Shown here piece after piece: positions 8,247 to 16,970 of a stretch of 46,208 nt of DNA; position 1 is the first letter of the stretch, and each line of letters begins with the position of its first letter. Location of the stretch: NCBI GenBank assembly GCA_023387585.1, contig JAEWHZ010000252.1:1-46208 (forward strand), given 5' to 3'. The stretch comes from Pseudomonadota bacterium (lineage in GTDB: Bacteria; Pseudomonadota; Alphaproteobacteria; Rhizobiales; Devosiaceae). A program made the translations under genes and the position numbers. Under the pieces are notes generated by a model. It did not search any database. It was given only the letters and a program-made list of their open reading frames with translations, and had not been told where the DNA came from.

Positions 8247-9100
8247 AGGGCTTTCCTCGCGGTCGTGCGGGTGAGGCGCTGGCGCTGTGCATTGCCGATG
8301 ATGGCCAGGGCGAAGGTAACGGCTGACAGCGCCAGGATCGGTGCCAGCAGCGCGTGCGGCGCCTCTTCCATGAAGGGGGTGGCGGAGGCGATCATGCGCC
8401 CCCAGCTCGGCGCCTCAGAGGAAACGCCCAGCCCCAGAAAGCTGAGGACCGATTCGGAGACGATGCAGCGCGGCAGGATGATGGCGAACTGGGTGATCAG
8501 CGCGCCGCCGATATTGGGCAGGACATGCACCAGCGCGATCCTGCCGGGGCGGGCGCCGAGCACTTTGGCAGCTTGGGTATAGGCCTGCGTCATCTGCTGC
8601 TGATAGGTGGCCCGGGTGATCATGGCGAAGTTGGGTGCGAAGGAAACGCCCAGCGCCAACACGACGGAGAACGCGCCCGGCTCGAAGGCGACGATGAAGG
8701 CCAGGGCGAAGAGGATGCCCGGCAGCGCCCGGACCAGGTCGACCATGGCGAACAGCGCGTATTCGACCGGCCGGCCCAGCGACATCGCCAACAGGGCTGT
8801 CACGCCGCCAAGAACCAGCGCGACCAGGGCGGCGCTGGCTCCGTAGACGAGGCTGAGCCCCGTGCCGATCACCAGCCGCGAGAACACGTCCCGCCCGGCA
8901 TCGTCGGTGCCCAGTATATGCCCGTCGCCGGGAGGCTCGTTCATGTCGGCGCTGAACATCATCGGATCGTGGGTGGCGACCCATGGGCCCGCCACCGCAA
9001 CGATCAATGTGATGCCCAGGATGATCCAGGCCAGCGACAGCACCGGATCGAGACCCGCAAGGCGGTCGCGAACGGGCCGTGTCAGGGCTTCTGCCGTCAT
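8243..9100 (-). CDS. ABC transporter permease, DppC family
   Basis: A 285-residue inner-membrane permease. After the first helix it carries the periplasmic signature HILGTDDAGRDVFSRLVIGT typical of DppC/OppC, then five more hydrophobic stretches. The coupling loop is YTQAAKVLGARPGRIALVHVLPN at about residues 175-197. VLSFLGLGVSSEAPSWGRM is the conserved C-terminal element. It follows the binding-protein gene by 24 bases and overlaps the next permease by four. Partner of the DppB-like permease in the same importer. Confidence 0.93.
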   Translation of the reverse strand: MTAEALTRPVRDRLAGLDPVLSLAWIILGITLIVAVAGPWVATHDPMMFSADMNEPPGDGHILGTDDAGRDVFSRLVIGTGLSLVYGASAALVALVLGGVTALLAMSLGRPVEYALFAMVDLVRALPGILFALAFIVAFEPGAFSVVLALGVSFAPNFAMITRATYQQQMTQAYTQAAKVLGARPGRIALVHVLPNIGGALITQFAIILPRCIVSESVLSFLGLGVSSEAPSWGRMIASATPFMEEAPHALLAPILALSAVTFALAIIGNAQRQRLTRTTARKAL

Positions 9101-9124
9101 TGCGGGTCTCCTTGGTTCAGGGCC

Positions 9125-10639
9125 TTACTGCTGTTCGATCCACGCGAACGCGAGGCCCCCGTCCACACGGTGGGCGGAGCTGTTGAAGCCGATGGTCATG
9201 TCGTGGACATCGGGGTTGATGGCGTAGGCGGAAGGCTTTTGGCCCAGGCCGACGGTGTAGTAATTGTCCATCACCCGCTGCCAGGCCTGCAGGTAGAAGT
9301 CGCGGCTCTCATCGAGGTCGGCGGTGGAGATCGCCTGGTTGATCAGCGCGTCCAGCTCGGGGTCCTGAATGCCACCCCACAGGCCCGGATTGGGGCCCTC
9401 GCTCATCAGGCGCACATAGCGCAGGAAGATGTCGTTGCGGGCGCCCGAACCGCCGGGAAAGATGTCCCAGTCATATTCGGACAGGGCGCGCTGATAGCCC
9501 AGATCGTCATATTCGCGCATGTCGACGTCGAAGCCGAGGCTGCGCAGCACCTGCGACATCAGGGGGCCGCTACGGCTGCCCACGGTCGAGACCATGTAGA
9601 GCGTGTAGTCGGCGGGGTTGATGCCTTCTTCTTCCAGGATCTGCCTGGCGCGCTCGATATCGGCGACGTTGTGCTGATCGTTGGCGGCAAGGTCCTCGTC
9701 GAAGAAGAAATTGCCTTCACCGACCGGCTGGTTGCCCGGATCGGCGAAACTGCCGTTCATGATGGTGCCGAACTGGGCCCGGTCGACCGCCCAGATCACG
9801 GCCTCGCGCACCCGGACATTGTCGAAGGGCGGACGCGGATTGCGGTTGTTGAACGAGATGAAATCCCAGCTCGTGCCGCCCTGAAAGGCGATCTCGAAGC
9901 CTTCCGCCTCGATGGATTCGACCCTGTTGAGCGGAATGCTCGCCACCTGATAGTCTCCGGCGCGCAGCGCCAGCGTGGCGTCGGCCACTTCGCGGACGTC
10001 GAACACGATGCCGTCGAGATAGGGCTGGCCTTCCATCCAGTAGTCCTCGAACCGGCTGCCGTTGAGGGTGAGCTGGGGTGTCCAGCTGTCGAAGGTGAAT
10101 GGACCGGTGCCGATGGGCTGGGTGATGTTGCCGTCCCAGCCCGGCGATTCCGGCGCCAGGATCCAGGCTTCGGCGATCAGGTTGAGGAAGGGGCCGAACG
10201 GAGCCTTGAGCTGGACGACGAAAGTGTGCGCGTCGGGCGTCGAGAAGGTTTCCACCTGCTCCATAGCCGTGGTCAGCCAGCCGGCCTCGACGGTGTTGCG
10301 GATGCGCTCGAAATTCTGCAGCACGTCCTCGGATGTCAGCTCGCGTCCATTATGGAATTTGACGCCCTGGCGCAGGTTGAACGTATAGGTCAGCGCATCG
10401 TCCGAGACGGTCCAGCTCTCGGCAAGCAGGCCCTTGGGGCTGCCGTCGAACGAAATCGAGGTCAGCGTCTCGGCGAAAGGATGGGGCAGGGAGATCGTGC
10501 CGGTGTGGCGGTGGAAATCGGTGGTGTCGAGCGTGCCCCATTTCAGGTGCAGCGTGCCGCCATATTCCTGGGCCAGCACGGGCAGGCTTGCCTGGCCGAG
10601 CAGCAGGGCGGCGGTGAAGGCGAGCAGATGCTTTTTCAT
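9125..10639 (-). CDS. Family-5 solute-binding protein of the phosphonate-linked importer
   Basis: A 504-residue periplasmic binding protein. Residues 1-23 (MKKHLLAFTAALLLGQASLP, ending VLAQ) form a Sec signal peptide. Typical SBP_bac_5 blocks follow: DGSPKGLLAESWTVSDDALT, YTFNLRQGVKFHNGRELTSE, IGTGPFTFDSW and VREAVIWAVDRAQFG. The start at 10639 fits the signal peptide; a much longer in-frame extension is spurious. It sits between the hydrolase genes and the permeases in one run of genes. Family-5 proteins bind peptides, nickel, opines or sugars. Binding of a phosphonate or phosphonate ester is inferred only from the linked enzymes. Confidence 0.9.
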   Translation of the reverse strand: MKKHLLAFTAALLLGQASLPVLAQEYGGTLHLKWGTLDTTDFHRHTGTISLPHPFAETLTSISFDGSPKGLLAESWTVSDDALTYTFNLRQGVKFHNGRELTSEDVLQNFERIRNTVEAGWLTTAMEQVETFSTPDAHTFVVQLKAPFGPFLNLIAEAWILAPESPGWDGNITQPIGTGPFTFDSWTPQLTLNGSRFEDYWMEGQPYLDGIVFDVREVADATLALRAGDYQVASIPLNRVESIEAEGFEIAFQGGTSWDFISFNNRNPRPPFDNVRVREAVIWAVDRAQFGTIMNGSFADPGNQPVGEGNFFFDEDLAANDQHNVADIERARQILEEEGINPADYTLYMVSTVGSRSGPLMSQVLRSLGFDVDMREYDDLGYQRALSEYDWDIFPGGSGARNDIFLRYVRLMSEGPNPGLWGGIQDPELDALINQAISTADLDESRDFYLQAWQRVMDNYYTVGLGQKPSAYAINPDVHDMTIGFNSSAHRVDGGLAFAWIEQQ

Positions 10640-10659
10640 CTGGAAAGTCTCCGGGTAGG

Positions 10660-11952
10660 TTAGTTCTGCGGGAGGGCGAGACCGTCCATGCCGTCCCGGG
10701 GCAACCCCAGATGGCGCAGCACGGTAGGTGCGATGTCGATCAGCCGTGTGACGCCGTCTTCGACGGTGCCGGAAGCGAAGCCGCCCCCATTGGCGATCAG
10801 GAAGGGGTGGCGTTCGAAATCGCCCAGGCCGCCATGGCTGCCGAAGCCTTCCGGCTTTCCGGGCTTTTCGTCGCTGACGCAGACCGTGATCTGGCCGGGC
10901 ACGCCGAAGGTGTTGGGCTCGGCGCTGCGCGCCATCGAGAAGGCGATGTGCAGGCCGTTTTCGGGGCGCTGGCCGATATGCAACAGCTCGGCGCCGCAAA
11001 AGACTTCCCCGATCCAGTCCTGAGCGCGCAGGAAGGTCAGGATTTCGGGAATGCGCGCTTCGGCGCGCCGGGCAACATAGACAAGGCCGCTGCCGCCCTG
11101 CGGCGCGACGACCACCTCGTCACTGTCCGGCCCGTCCTTGAGACCGGCCGCGACCAGCTTCGTCGCCACGGCCACGCGCTCGCGCACCGTTTCCTGGCCA
11201 TGATCGGAACCGACGAGGAAAAGAACGTCCTCGCCCTCGGCCCGCAAAGCCTCCACGGCCTGTTCGACCCGGGCGAAAACCCGGTCGGCGGCGGCGATGG
11301 CATCGAGATGGATCGGCGAGCCCAGCGGCCCGGCATGCATGCCCTGGTCAGGATTGGCCAGCCACAGCACCGCCAGTTGCGGGCGCCGCCGGTGCAGCAC
11401 CTCCGAAGCGAACCAGGCGCCCAGCGCCTCGTCGCCGGCGCAGTCGTGGCTGACGACCGGGGCTTCGTCCGGCCCGAGCGCCTGCCCGCCGGGCCCGAAC
11501 GAGCCGGCGCGGTGAATCACATGGCCGAAATTGTCCGGGTCCTGGAAATAGGCGGCGCCCGGCGAGACGTTCGAGGCGATGACCGCTCCGCCACGGGACG
11601 CAAGGCGCTCGGCCAGCGTCGGCACCTTGAGGGTGCGCCCCAAGGCCCGGCGCAGCTTGCCCACGAAGGCCGGATCGCCCACGTCGTGCACCCGCATGCC
11701 GTCGCCCTCGGGCAGGCCCATGCTGTTGCCGTGCAACCCGTGGTTCGCCGGCCAGCAGCCGGTGGCGATCGCGGCCGCGCTGGCGCGGGTGGCCGAGGGA
11801 AAAATGGCCCGATGGTTCAGGAAGCGGCGCGAGTTCTGCGCGAAGCGGAAGATGTTCGGACAGGTATCCTCCCGGACGAAATCATTCCGGTGCCCGTCAC
11901 AGATGAGGATGACGGCGCGACGCGCATCCCCGGTTTCGGCGGAAGCGGTCAT
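10660..11952 (-). CDS. Alkaline-phosphatase-superfamily phosphodiesterase/hydrolase
   Basis: A 430-residue type I phosphodiesterase/nucleotide pyrophosphatase-like protein without a signal peptide. The two-metal site can be read: Asp19 (LICDGHRND), nucleophile Thr55 (FPSATRAS), Asp202 and His206 (NPDQGMH), Asp250-His251 (GSDHGQ) and His373 (SHGGLGDFE). It is a paralogue-like neighbour of phosphonoacetate hydrolase and overlaps that gene by four bases. It lacks the TAKDK segment present in the neighbour, so its substrate should differ. Cleavage of a phosphonate monoester or phosphodiester before the C-P step is a reasonable guess. The superfamily is certain, the substrate unknown. Confidence 0.82.
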   Translation of the reverse strand: MTASAETGDARRAVILICDGHRNDFVREDTCPNIFRFAQNSRRFLNHRAIFPSATRASAAAIATGCWPANHGLHGNSMGLPEGDGMRVHDVGDPAFVGKLRRALGRTLKVPTLAERLASRGGAVIASNVSPGAAYFQDPDNFGHVIHRAGSFGPGGQALGPDEAPVVSHDCAGDEALGAWFASEVLHRRRPQLAVLWLANPDQGMHAGPLGSPIHLDAIAAADRVFARVEQAVEALRAEGEDVLFLVGSDHGQETVRERVAVATKLVAAGLKDGPDSDEVVVAPQGGSGLVYVARRAEARIPEILTFLRAQDWIGEVFCGAELLHIGQRPENGLHIAFSMARSAEPNTFGVPGQITVCVSDEKPGKPEGFGSHGGLGDFERHPFLIANGGGFASGTVEDGVTRLIDIAPTVLRHLGLPRDGMDGLALPQN

Positions 11953-13208
11953 GGCGCTACTCCGTTGATGGCGAAGTCAAAAATGTCGTAATTGTGCAGC
12001 CCGGCCCCGGCGCGGGCGGCATAGTCCGCCGTAAGCGGATGGGAGAGGATGAACGGCACGTCCAGCTCGCTGAGCCCGCCATGGGAGCGCAGCCTCTGGC
12101 CGGCCAGCGCCGAAAGATCGTGCTCGTTTCGCGTCGCACCCAGCGCCACGCCCGGCTGCGCCACCACGACGACATCGGCCTCGCCTTCGAGGGGCAGGTC
12201 GAACCGGGCGCAGGCGGCGTCGGCCGGCAGCGCCAGGGCCACGCCATCCATGCCGTCCAGCACCGACCTGACCTGTTCGAGCGACAGGGCCGGATCCTTG
12301 ATATAGACCCGCACAAACCCGCCCAGCGAGGCGTGATGGCGCACGAACGGATCGGTGATCGGGCAGATCACCCGTACGGCGCCGGCGCCGAACCGGGCTT
12401 CCAGCTCGTCCTGCACATAGGTTATGCGCGGCGTGCCGTCCTCGGCGGACATGTCGCTCATGCCATGGTCGGCGACGATGCCGACGATTGCGCCCAGCTC
12501 GACGAGGCGACCCAGGCGCCGGTCGACCGCCGCCATGAAGGCCAGCGCCTCCGGGGCCTCTGGCGCATGCTTGTGCTGCACATAGTCGGACAGGGAGAGA
12601 TAGAGGACGCTAGCGCGCCCGGCGGCGAGCAGCTGCACGCCGACATCGAGCACATAGAGCGAAAGCGCCTCGGAATATTTGTCGGCGGCCGGCGGCGGCG
12701 CCGCGTCCCCGAGAATCGCCGCCGCGCCATCGGGCGATTCCGCCGAAAGCGCGATCCCCTCCATATTACGCGCCAATGCGCGCAGCAGCTTGTCCTTTGC
12801 GGTCACCACCGCCACCTCGATGCCGGCGGCAGCGAAATGGGCGAACAGGGTGTCCACCCGCATCTGGTGCCCGTCCAGCACCATGATTTCCCGACCCGTA
12901 TTCCGGTCGAGATAGTAGTTGCCGGCAACACCGGTCACCGCCGGCGGCGCGCCACAGGCGATCGCCACATTGTTGGGATTGGTGAAGGTCGGCATCGCCG
13001 CCTGCGCAACGGCGTTGAAGCCTTCCTCCATCATCCGCGCCAGGTTCGGCACGACCCCCGCGGCCATCGCGGCGGTGACATAGGCGGGGTCGCAGCCATC
13101 GAAACAGATCACCACCACGGGCCGGCCGGGCCGGCGGTAGCTTCGGCCATTGATGAGAAATGGCGCCGTCTCCCCATCGGAAGACGAGCCCGGATATGCT
13201 TCAGTCAT
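11949..13208 (-). CDS. phnA: Phosphonoacetate hydrolase
   Basis: Hydrolyses phosphonoacetate to acetate and phosphate by a zinc-dependent C-P cleavage (family knowledge). The 419-residue cytoplasmic protein keeps the superfamily metal site: Asp37 (CFDGCDPAY), nucleophile Thr76 (FTNPNN), Asp208 and His212 (SDYVQHKHAP), Asp247-His248 (ADHGM) and His376 (RSHGGLSE). The TAKDK stretch (Lys138, Lys140) matches the lysines implicated in substrate recognition in studied enzymes. TNPNN, DYVQHKHAP and ITDPFVRHHASLG are close to known phosphonoacetate hydrolases. It is first in a six-gene run with another hydrolase and an importer, and is divergent from a LysR regulator. This echoes phnA and LysR-type phnR in Pseudomonas. 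Confidence 0.88.
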   Translation of the reverse strand: MTEAYPGSSSDGETAPFLINGRSYRRPGRPVVVICFDGCDPAYVTAAMAAGVVPNLARMMEEGFNAVAQAAMPTFTNPNNVAIACGAPPAVTGVAGNYYLDRNTGREIMVLDGHQMRVDTLFAHFAAAGIEVAVVTAKDKLLRALARNMEGIALSAESPDGAAAILGDAAPPPAADKYSEALSLYVLDVGVQLLAAGRASVLYLSLSDYVQHKHAPEAPEALAFMAAVDRRLGRLVELGAIVGIVADHGMSDMSAEDGTPRITYVQDELEARFGAGAVRVICPITDPFVRHHASLGGFVRVYIKDPALSLEQVRSVLDGMDGVALALPADAACARFDLPLEGEADVVVVAQPGVALGATRNEHDLSALAGQRLRSHGGLSELDVPFILSHPLTADYAARAGAGLHNYDIFDFAINGVAP

Positions 13209-13343
13209 ACGGATGACACCTGATGCGAATATAATATCTTATTTTAAGTCAGAACAAGTTCTCAACTACAGATACAAGCATACATTCAGGGCTTCGTCGC
13301 TGGAATAGAAATATAATTGGACATATGTGAGGTTTTGGAACAG
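13209..13343. promoter_or_regulatory. Divergent control region of phosphonate operon and LysR gene
   Basis: This 135-base gap between two divergent genes is much more AT-rich than its surroundings. It contains a perfect inverted repeat, AGAAC-AA-GTTCT (13251-13262), a plausible regulator site; LysR proteins usually bind T-N11-A dyads in such gaps. No consensus -35/-10 pair stands out. Assignment rests on position and symmetry. Confidence 0.4.
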
Positions 13344-14222
13344 ATGAATAGAAAAGTTCCCCCTCTAAAATACATTTCAGCTTTTGAAAGTGTCGTCCGT
13401 CTCGGAAGCGTTACAAAGGCGGCGAAAGAATTGTTTGTGACGCATGGCGCAGTCAGCAAGCGGATCACTGCGCTCGAGGACTGGCTGGGCCGCCCTCTGT
13501 TCGAGCCCAATCGCAGGCAGATGCAGCCCTTGCCCGAAGCGATCACTTGGGCGAGGACGCTGGGCGAAGTCCTCGACGCGCTGGATGCTTCCACCGCCCG
13601 GATCCGCGGCGATCATCGGGCCCGCCCGTTGCGCGTCATCGCGCCGTCTACGCTGGCGACGCGCTGGCTGGTCCCGCGCAGCTGGCATTTTTCCGAACGC
13701 CACAAGGATATCGCCCTGCAGGTCCGGCACACGGATACCGGGGAGAACTGGCGCGAGATTCCGTTCGACGTGGCGATCAGGACCGAGCAGGACCTGCCGG
13801 TGGCGCTACCGTCGCAAAAGATGTTCGAGGAACAGCTGACCATGGCGCTGTCGCCCAGGCTGGCCGCCCAGACGCAGCTGTGGCGGCCAGCCGACATCCT
13901 CAAGCTGCGCCTGCTGGCCTCGCAGACCCGCAGCGGCGAGCTGGAACGCTGGCTCGGGGCGGCCGGGCTCTCCGGCGAGGGCGCCGCCATCACCAGCTTT
14001 CCGCATTTCTATCTGGCGCTGGAAGCGGGCCTTGCCGGCAGCGGCGCGCTGGTCTGTCCGCGCCGCATCCTCTCGGACCAGTTCGCACGCGGCGACCTCA
14101 TCGAGCCATGGCCACACATTCGCGTACCGGGCCCGGTCTTCCATGTGCTGTGGCAAAAGGAAGCCGTCCCGGAACAGGTGCAGCTGTTCGTTGAATGGCT
14201 GGAGGAGCAGTTCAATCCTTGA
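13344..14222 (+). CDS. LysR-family regulator (GcvA-like) of the phosphonate operon
   Basis: A 292-residue transcription factor. Residues 1-62 form the winged helix-turn-helix: LKYISAFESVVRLGSVTKAAKELFVTHGAVS plus KRITALEDWLGRPLF. The rest is the effector-binding domain, starting at RPLRVIAPSTLATRWLVPR, which resembles the GcvA/AmpR branch. The ATG at 13344 with GGAAC upstream is preferred over a TTG 27 bases before it. It is transcribed away from the phosphonoacetate hydrolase gene, the usual position for a LysR activator of the neighbouring operon. The inducer may be phosphonoacetate or a related compound; this is inference from location. Confidence 0.9.
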   Translation: MNRKVPPLKYISAFESVVRLGSVTKAAKELFVTHGAVSKRITALEDWLGRPLFEPNRRQMQPLPEAITWARTLGEVLDALDASTARIRGDHRARPLRVIAPSTLATRWLVPRSWHFSERHKDIALQVRHTDTGENWREIPFDVAIRTEQDLPVALPSQKMFEEQLTMALSPRLAAQTQLWRPADILKLRLLASQTRSGELERWLGAAGLSGEGAAITSFPHFYLALEAGLAGSGALVCPRRILSDQFARGDLIEPWPHIRVPGPVFHVLWQKEAVPEQVQLFVEWLEEQFNP

Positions 14223-14335
14223 GCGCTGCCATCGCCGGGGACAGGGCATCTTGTCCGGCTGGGCAACTGAGCTTCATTGACGTTGGCCAGGGCGAAGTAC
14301 AATACTCCGGCAAACAGGCGATAGAGGAGGGCTCT

Positions 14336-14836
14336 ATGCTGGTTATGCGCCTGAGCAAGATTTCGTTCGTCGCAGCCATTGCGCTGTTCGCAACACTCGT
14401 GGCTTTCGGGAACATCACAGACTATGGGACGAACTTCGCGTTCGTTCAGCATGTCCTGCTGATGGACACGATCTTTCCGGACGCCACCATCGCTTATCGC
14501 TCGATCGCCAATCCCGCACTGCATCACGCCGCCTATATTCTGATCATCGCCGCCGAGACGGCGACTGCGGTTTTCTGCTGGATCGGCGCCTTCTTCATGC
14601 TTTCGAATGCGCACAATACGGCGGCTGCGTTCAACCGGGCCAAAAGCTGGGCGATAGCCGGCCTGTCGATCGGCTTCCTGGTCTGGCAGGTCGGCTTCAT
14701 GACCATCGGCGGCGAGTGGTTCGGCATGTGGATGTCGGACAGCTGGAACGGCATCGAATCGGCGTTCCGGTTCTTCATCACCATCATCGCAGTGCTCATC
14801 TATGTTGCCCTGCGCGATGGCGAGCTCGACGCCTGA
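14336..14836 (+). CDS. DUF2165 small integral membrane protein
   Basis: A 166-residue protein with four clear hydrophobic helices: residues about 8-25, 60-85, 103-122 and 138-155. It shows family features such as NITDYGTNFAFVQHVLLMDTIFPD, AYRSIANPALHHAAYI, and WFGMWMSDSWNGIESAFRFF. DUF2165 proteins are inner-membrane proteins of unknown function. The start ATG is preceded by GAGGAGG six bases away. It stands alone, 113 bases after the LysR gene, and ends just before a terminator hairpin. Confidence 0.85.
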   Translation: MLVMRLSKISFVAAIALFATLVAFGNITDYGTNFAFVQHVLLMDTIFPDATIAYRSIANPALHHAAYILIIAAETATAVFCWIGAFFMLSNAHNTAAAFNRAKSWAIAGLSIGFLVWQVGFMTIGGEWFGMWMSDSWNGIESAFRFFITIIAVLIYVALRDGELDA

Positions 14837-14847
14837 CGGGCAACGAA

Positions 14848-14868
14848 AAGCCCCGCCAGAGCGGGGCT
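14848..14868. terminator. Bidirectional terminator between convergent genes
   Basis: AGCCCCGC (14849-14856) pairs with GCGGGGCT (14861-14868) around a CAGA loop. On the minus strand the stem is followed by TTTCG, which suits the dihydroxyacetone kinase transcript. It also lies 12 bases after the DUF2165 stop. Confidence 0.65.
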
Positions 14869-14932
14869 ATGTCACGCGAAGCCGGGTTTGTCGGCTCCGA
14901 CCAACAACGCTGGCGCCTCGGCCTCGTGCCGG

Positions 14933-16537
14933 CTAGCCGGCTGGTTTCACAATGCCGGCGATTGCCGTGAGCCAGATGGCCACGGCGGCAGCGCCGCCGT
15001 CGGGGATGCCCATGGCCCGTTGGCCCAGATAGCTCGCGCGGCCCATGCGCGGGGACATGTCGGTCGTGGCCTGCGCACCGGATCGGGCGGCGTCGGCGAT
15101 GGCCTCGAGGATGCCGATTGCGTCCTTGCCGGCATCGATGGCTGTGGCCATCGCGTCGGCGGCCGGTGCGAGCGCGTCGATCATCGTGCGGTCACCCGGC
15201 TTTGCGCCTCCAAGGGCGCCGATGGCCTGGATGGCACCGCCGAGGGCGGCGTGCCACTGGCTGGCATTCGGCGCCTCGGCACCCTCCAGGTGTCGGGCGG
15301 CGCGGGCGAGGCCGACAGCGTAGAACGGTCCCGAACTTCCGGCGATGCTGCGTCTGAGCGCGTCCGACATTGCCGCCAGCAGATCGGCGGGCGCGTTGAA
15401 GGCCGCGTCGGGCAGGGCGGCGATGGCCTCGGCGCCACGCACCATGCTGGCGCCCAGATCGCCGTCCCCGGCGCGGCCGTCGAGATCGGCCAGCTCCGCC
15501 TCAGCGGCGATCAGCGCCTTTGCCACGGCAGCGACCGCGCTGCGCAGAGCCGCGCTTTGCGGACCCGGCTCGGCTGGCGGCAACGCCTTTTCCGTTCTGG
15601 ACGATGCAACGATCTGCCGGACATCGGCGATCCTGCCGTCGCTGGCCCAGCCGCGTGCCGATGTCGGGGCGTCGAGCAGGCCGAGCAGTTCGTCGTCGAG
15701 CGGCAGCAGGCTCAAGGAAAAGCCGGGCATGTCGAGCGCAGAAAGATAGACCCCGCTATAGAGACGCTCGACGAGCAGGCCCTTTTCCCGTGCATAGGAC
15801 AGCGCGCGCCGGGCGACGATGGCCAGTTCGATCGGCGGGGTCGCGCCGAGGCCGTTGACCAGGATGGCGACCCTGCGGCCGGCCCCGATTCCGCGATCGA
15901 GCACGATCGTGTCCATCAGGCGTTCGACCAGGCGGTCGGCGGGCTGGATGGCGACGCGTTCGACGCCCTGCTCGCCGTGAATGCCGAGGCCGAGCTCGAT
16001 CTCGTTTTCACCCAGCTCGAAGCCCGGCCGCCCCACGGCGGGCACGGTGCAGGCGCCCAGCGCGACGAGAATGGTCCCGGCGATGCCGCGCCGGCGATCG
16101 GGCGCAACGGTATCGCGCAAGGCGACATCGTCGCCGACCAGAACCATGCGGGTCGGAATGCCTTCGCCGGTGGCGAGCTCGGCGGCGAGGCCGAAATTGA
16201 GGCGGTCGCCGGTATAGTTCTTGACGATCAGCAAGGCACCGGCCGGGCCGCCAACGGTGCGTATGGCGGCGAGAATGGTGTCGACGCTGGGTGAGGTAAA
16301 GACATCGCCGGCAATCGCGGCGGACAGCATGCCCCGACCCACATAGCCGGCATGGCCCGGCTCGTGCCCGCTGCCGCCGCCGGACAGCACGGCGACCAGC
16401 CTTTGCCCCGGCGCAGCCGGATCGAGCCTGACCACCACGTCCTCGTCTTCCAGCAAGCCGAGGCCGGGCGTGGTGTCCACGATGGATTCAAGCGTCTCGC
16501 GCACCAGGTCCCGGGGCGTATTGATCAGCTTCTTCAT
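14933..16537 (-). CDS. ATP-dependent dihydroxyacetone kinase (fused DhaK-DhaL)
   Basis: Phosphorylates dihydroxyacetone with ATP to give dihydroxyacetone phosphate for glycolysis. The 534-residue protein has the K domain first: SGGGSGHEPGHAGYVG near residue 55, with the conserved substrate-binding SGHEP, and GLGIHGEQG near 185, with the His that forms the covalent hemiaminal. The C-terminal L domain has DLDGRAGDGDLGASMVRG, with Asp residues for Mg-ATP, and GSSGPFYAVGL. This is the single-chain ATP-using form rather than the PTS form. The start at 16537 (MKKLINTPRDLV) is typical, with GGAG upstream. An in-frame 45-codon extension starting with a Fur-like TKNQMLVFEALS is judged non-coding or relic sequence. 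Confidence 0.93.
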   Translation of the reverse strand: MKKLINTPRDLVRETLESIVDTTPGLGLLEDEDVVVRLDPAAPGQRLVAVLSGGGSGHEPGHAGYVGRGMLSAAIAGDVFTSPSVDTILAAIRTVGGPAGALLIVKNYTGDRLNFGLAAELATGEGIPTRMVLVGDDVALRDTVAPDRRRGIAGTILVALGACTVPAVGRPGFELGENEIELGLGIHGEQGVERVAIQPADRLVERLMDTIVLDRGIGAGRRVAILVNGLGATPPIELAIVARRALSYAREKGLLVERLYSGVYLSALDMPGFSLSLLPLDDELLGLLDAPTSARGWASDGRIADVRQIVASSRTEKALPPAEPGPQSAALRSAVAAVAKALIAAEAELADLDGRAGDGDLGASMVRGAEAIAALPDAAFNAPADLLAAMSDALRRSIAGSSGPFYAVGLARAARHLEGAEAPNASQWHAALGGAIQAIGALGGAKPGDRTMIDALAPAADAMATAIDAGKDAIGILEAIADAARSGAQATTDMSPRMGRASYLGQRAMGIPDGGAAAVAIWLTAIAGIVKPAG

Positions 16538-16863
16538 GATTTTGTTCGCTCCAGCCAGCTCCGGAATACCCATGACGGCGCCGACATGGATATCACGCTT
16601 TTCACCCGGAGGCAGCGAAAGCGCTTCAAAGACAAGCATCTGGTTCTTGGTCAAATCCGGGGTGTCGGGCATTTCCCTGCCAGGTCGCTCCTCAAGGCTT
16701 GCTTATCCCGCCGATGGCCAACGCCTGCATCAGCCAGCGAAATGTGGAACTCACAGCCTGATGACCTGGGCAGCACCCCAAGACCCACACCGCATGAGGC
16801 CTCTACTGCCGTAGCCTAGACCCTTGCATCCCCATCATCGGCGCAAGCGGTCGTAGAAAGACG
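16538..16863. other. No gene seen; possible Fur-like relic
   Basis: No convincing gene. On the minus strand, at about 16610-16672, the frame of the kinase continues as DTPDLTKNQMLVFEALSLPPGE. This resembles the first helix of Fur/Zur regulators but stops matching after some 20 residues, so it may be a relic or chance. The rest shows nothing recognisable. Confidence 0.3.
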
Positions 16864-16945
16864 AAGGCCCCGAAATCCGGGGCCTTTACGTTCGTTGTCA
16901 GCCGTGCGCCGGACCGTTACTGGTCAATGCGCCGCACCGTCGGCG
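16864..16945 (-). repeat. Dispersed terminator-linked repeat, copy A
   Basis: A hairpin AAGGCCCCG (16864-16872) / CGGGGCCTT (16878-16886) is followed by GTTACTGGTCAATGCGCCGCA at 16916-16936. The same arrangement recurs at 26241-26348 and 45947-46054. On the minus strand it lies 85 bases after the stop of the small gene at 16971-17165 and would act as its terminator. This copy is the most diverged of the three. Confidence 0.5.
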
Positions 16946-16970
16946 TATGGCCGTACGGGATTGACTGGCC

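Noticed and set aside
8354..10663. A 769-codon open frame on the plus strand opposite the importer genes
   Set aside because: Composition (Arg, Gly, His, Asp-rich, no domain) is that of an antisense shadow of GC-rich genes with a strong third-position bias; the minus strand encodes clear permease and binding-protein families.
16538..16672. N-terminal 45-codon extension of dihydroxyacetone kinase as a Fur fusion
   Set aside because: Only about 20 residues look Fur-like; the kinase has its own standard start and ribosome site, so a fusion is unlikely.
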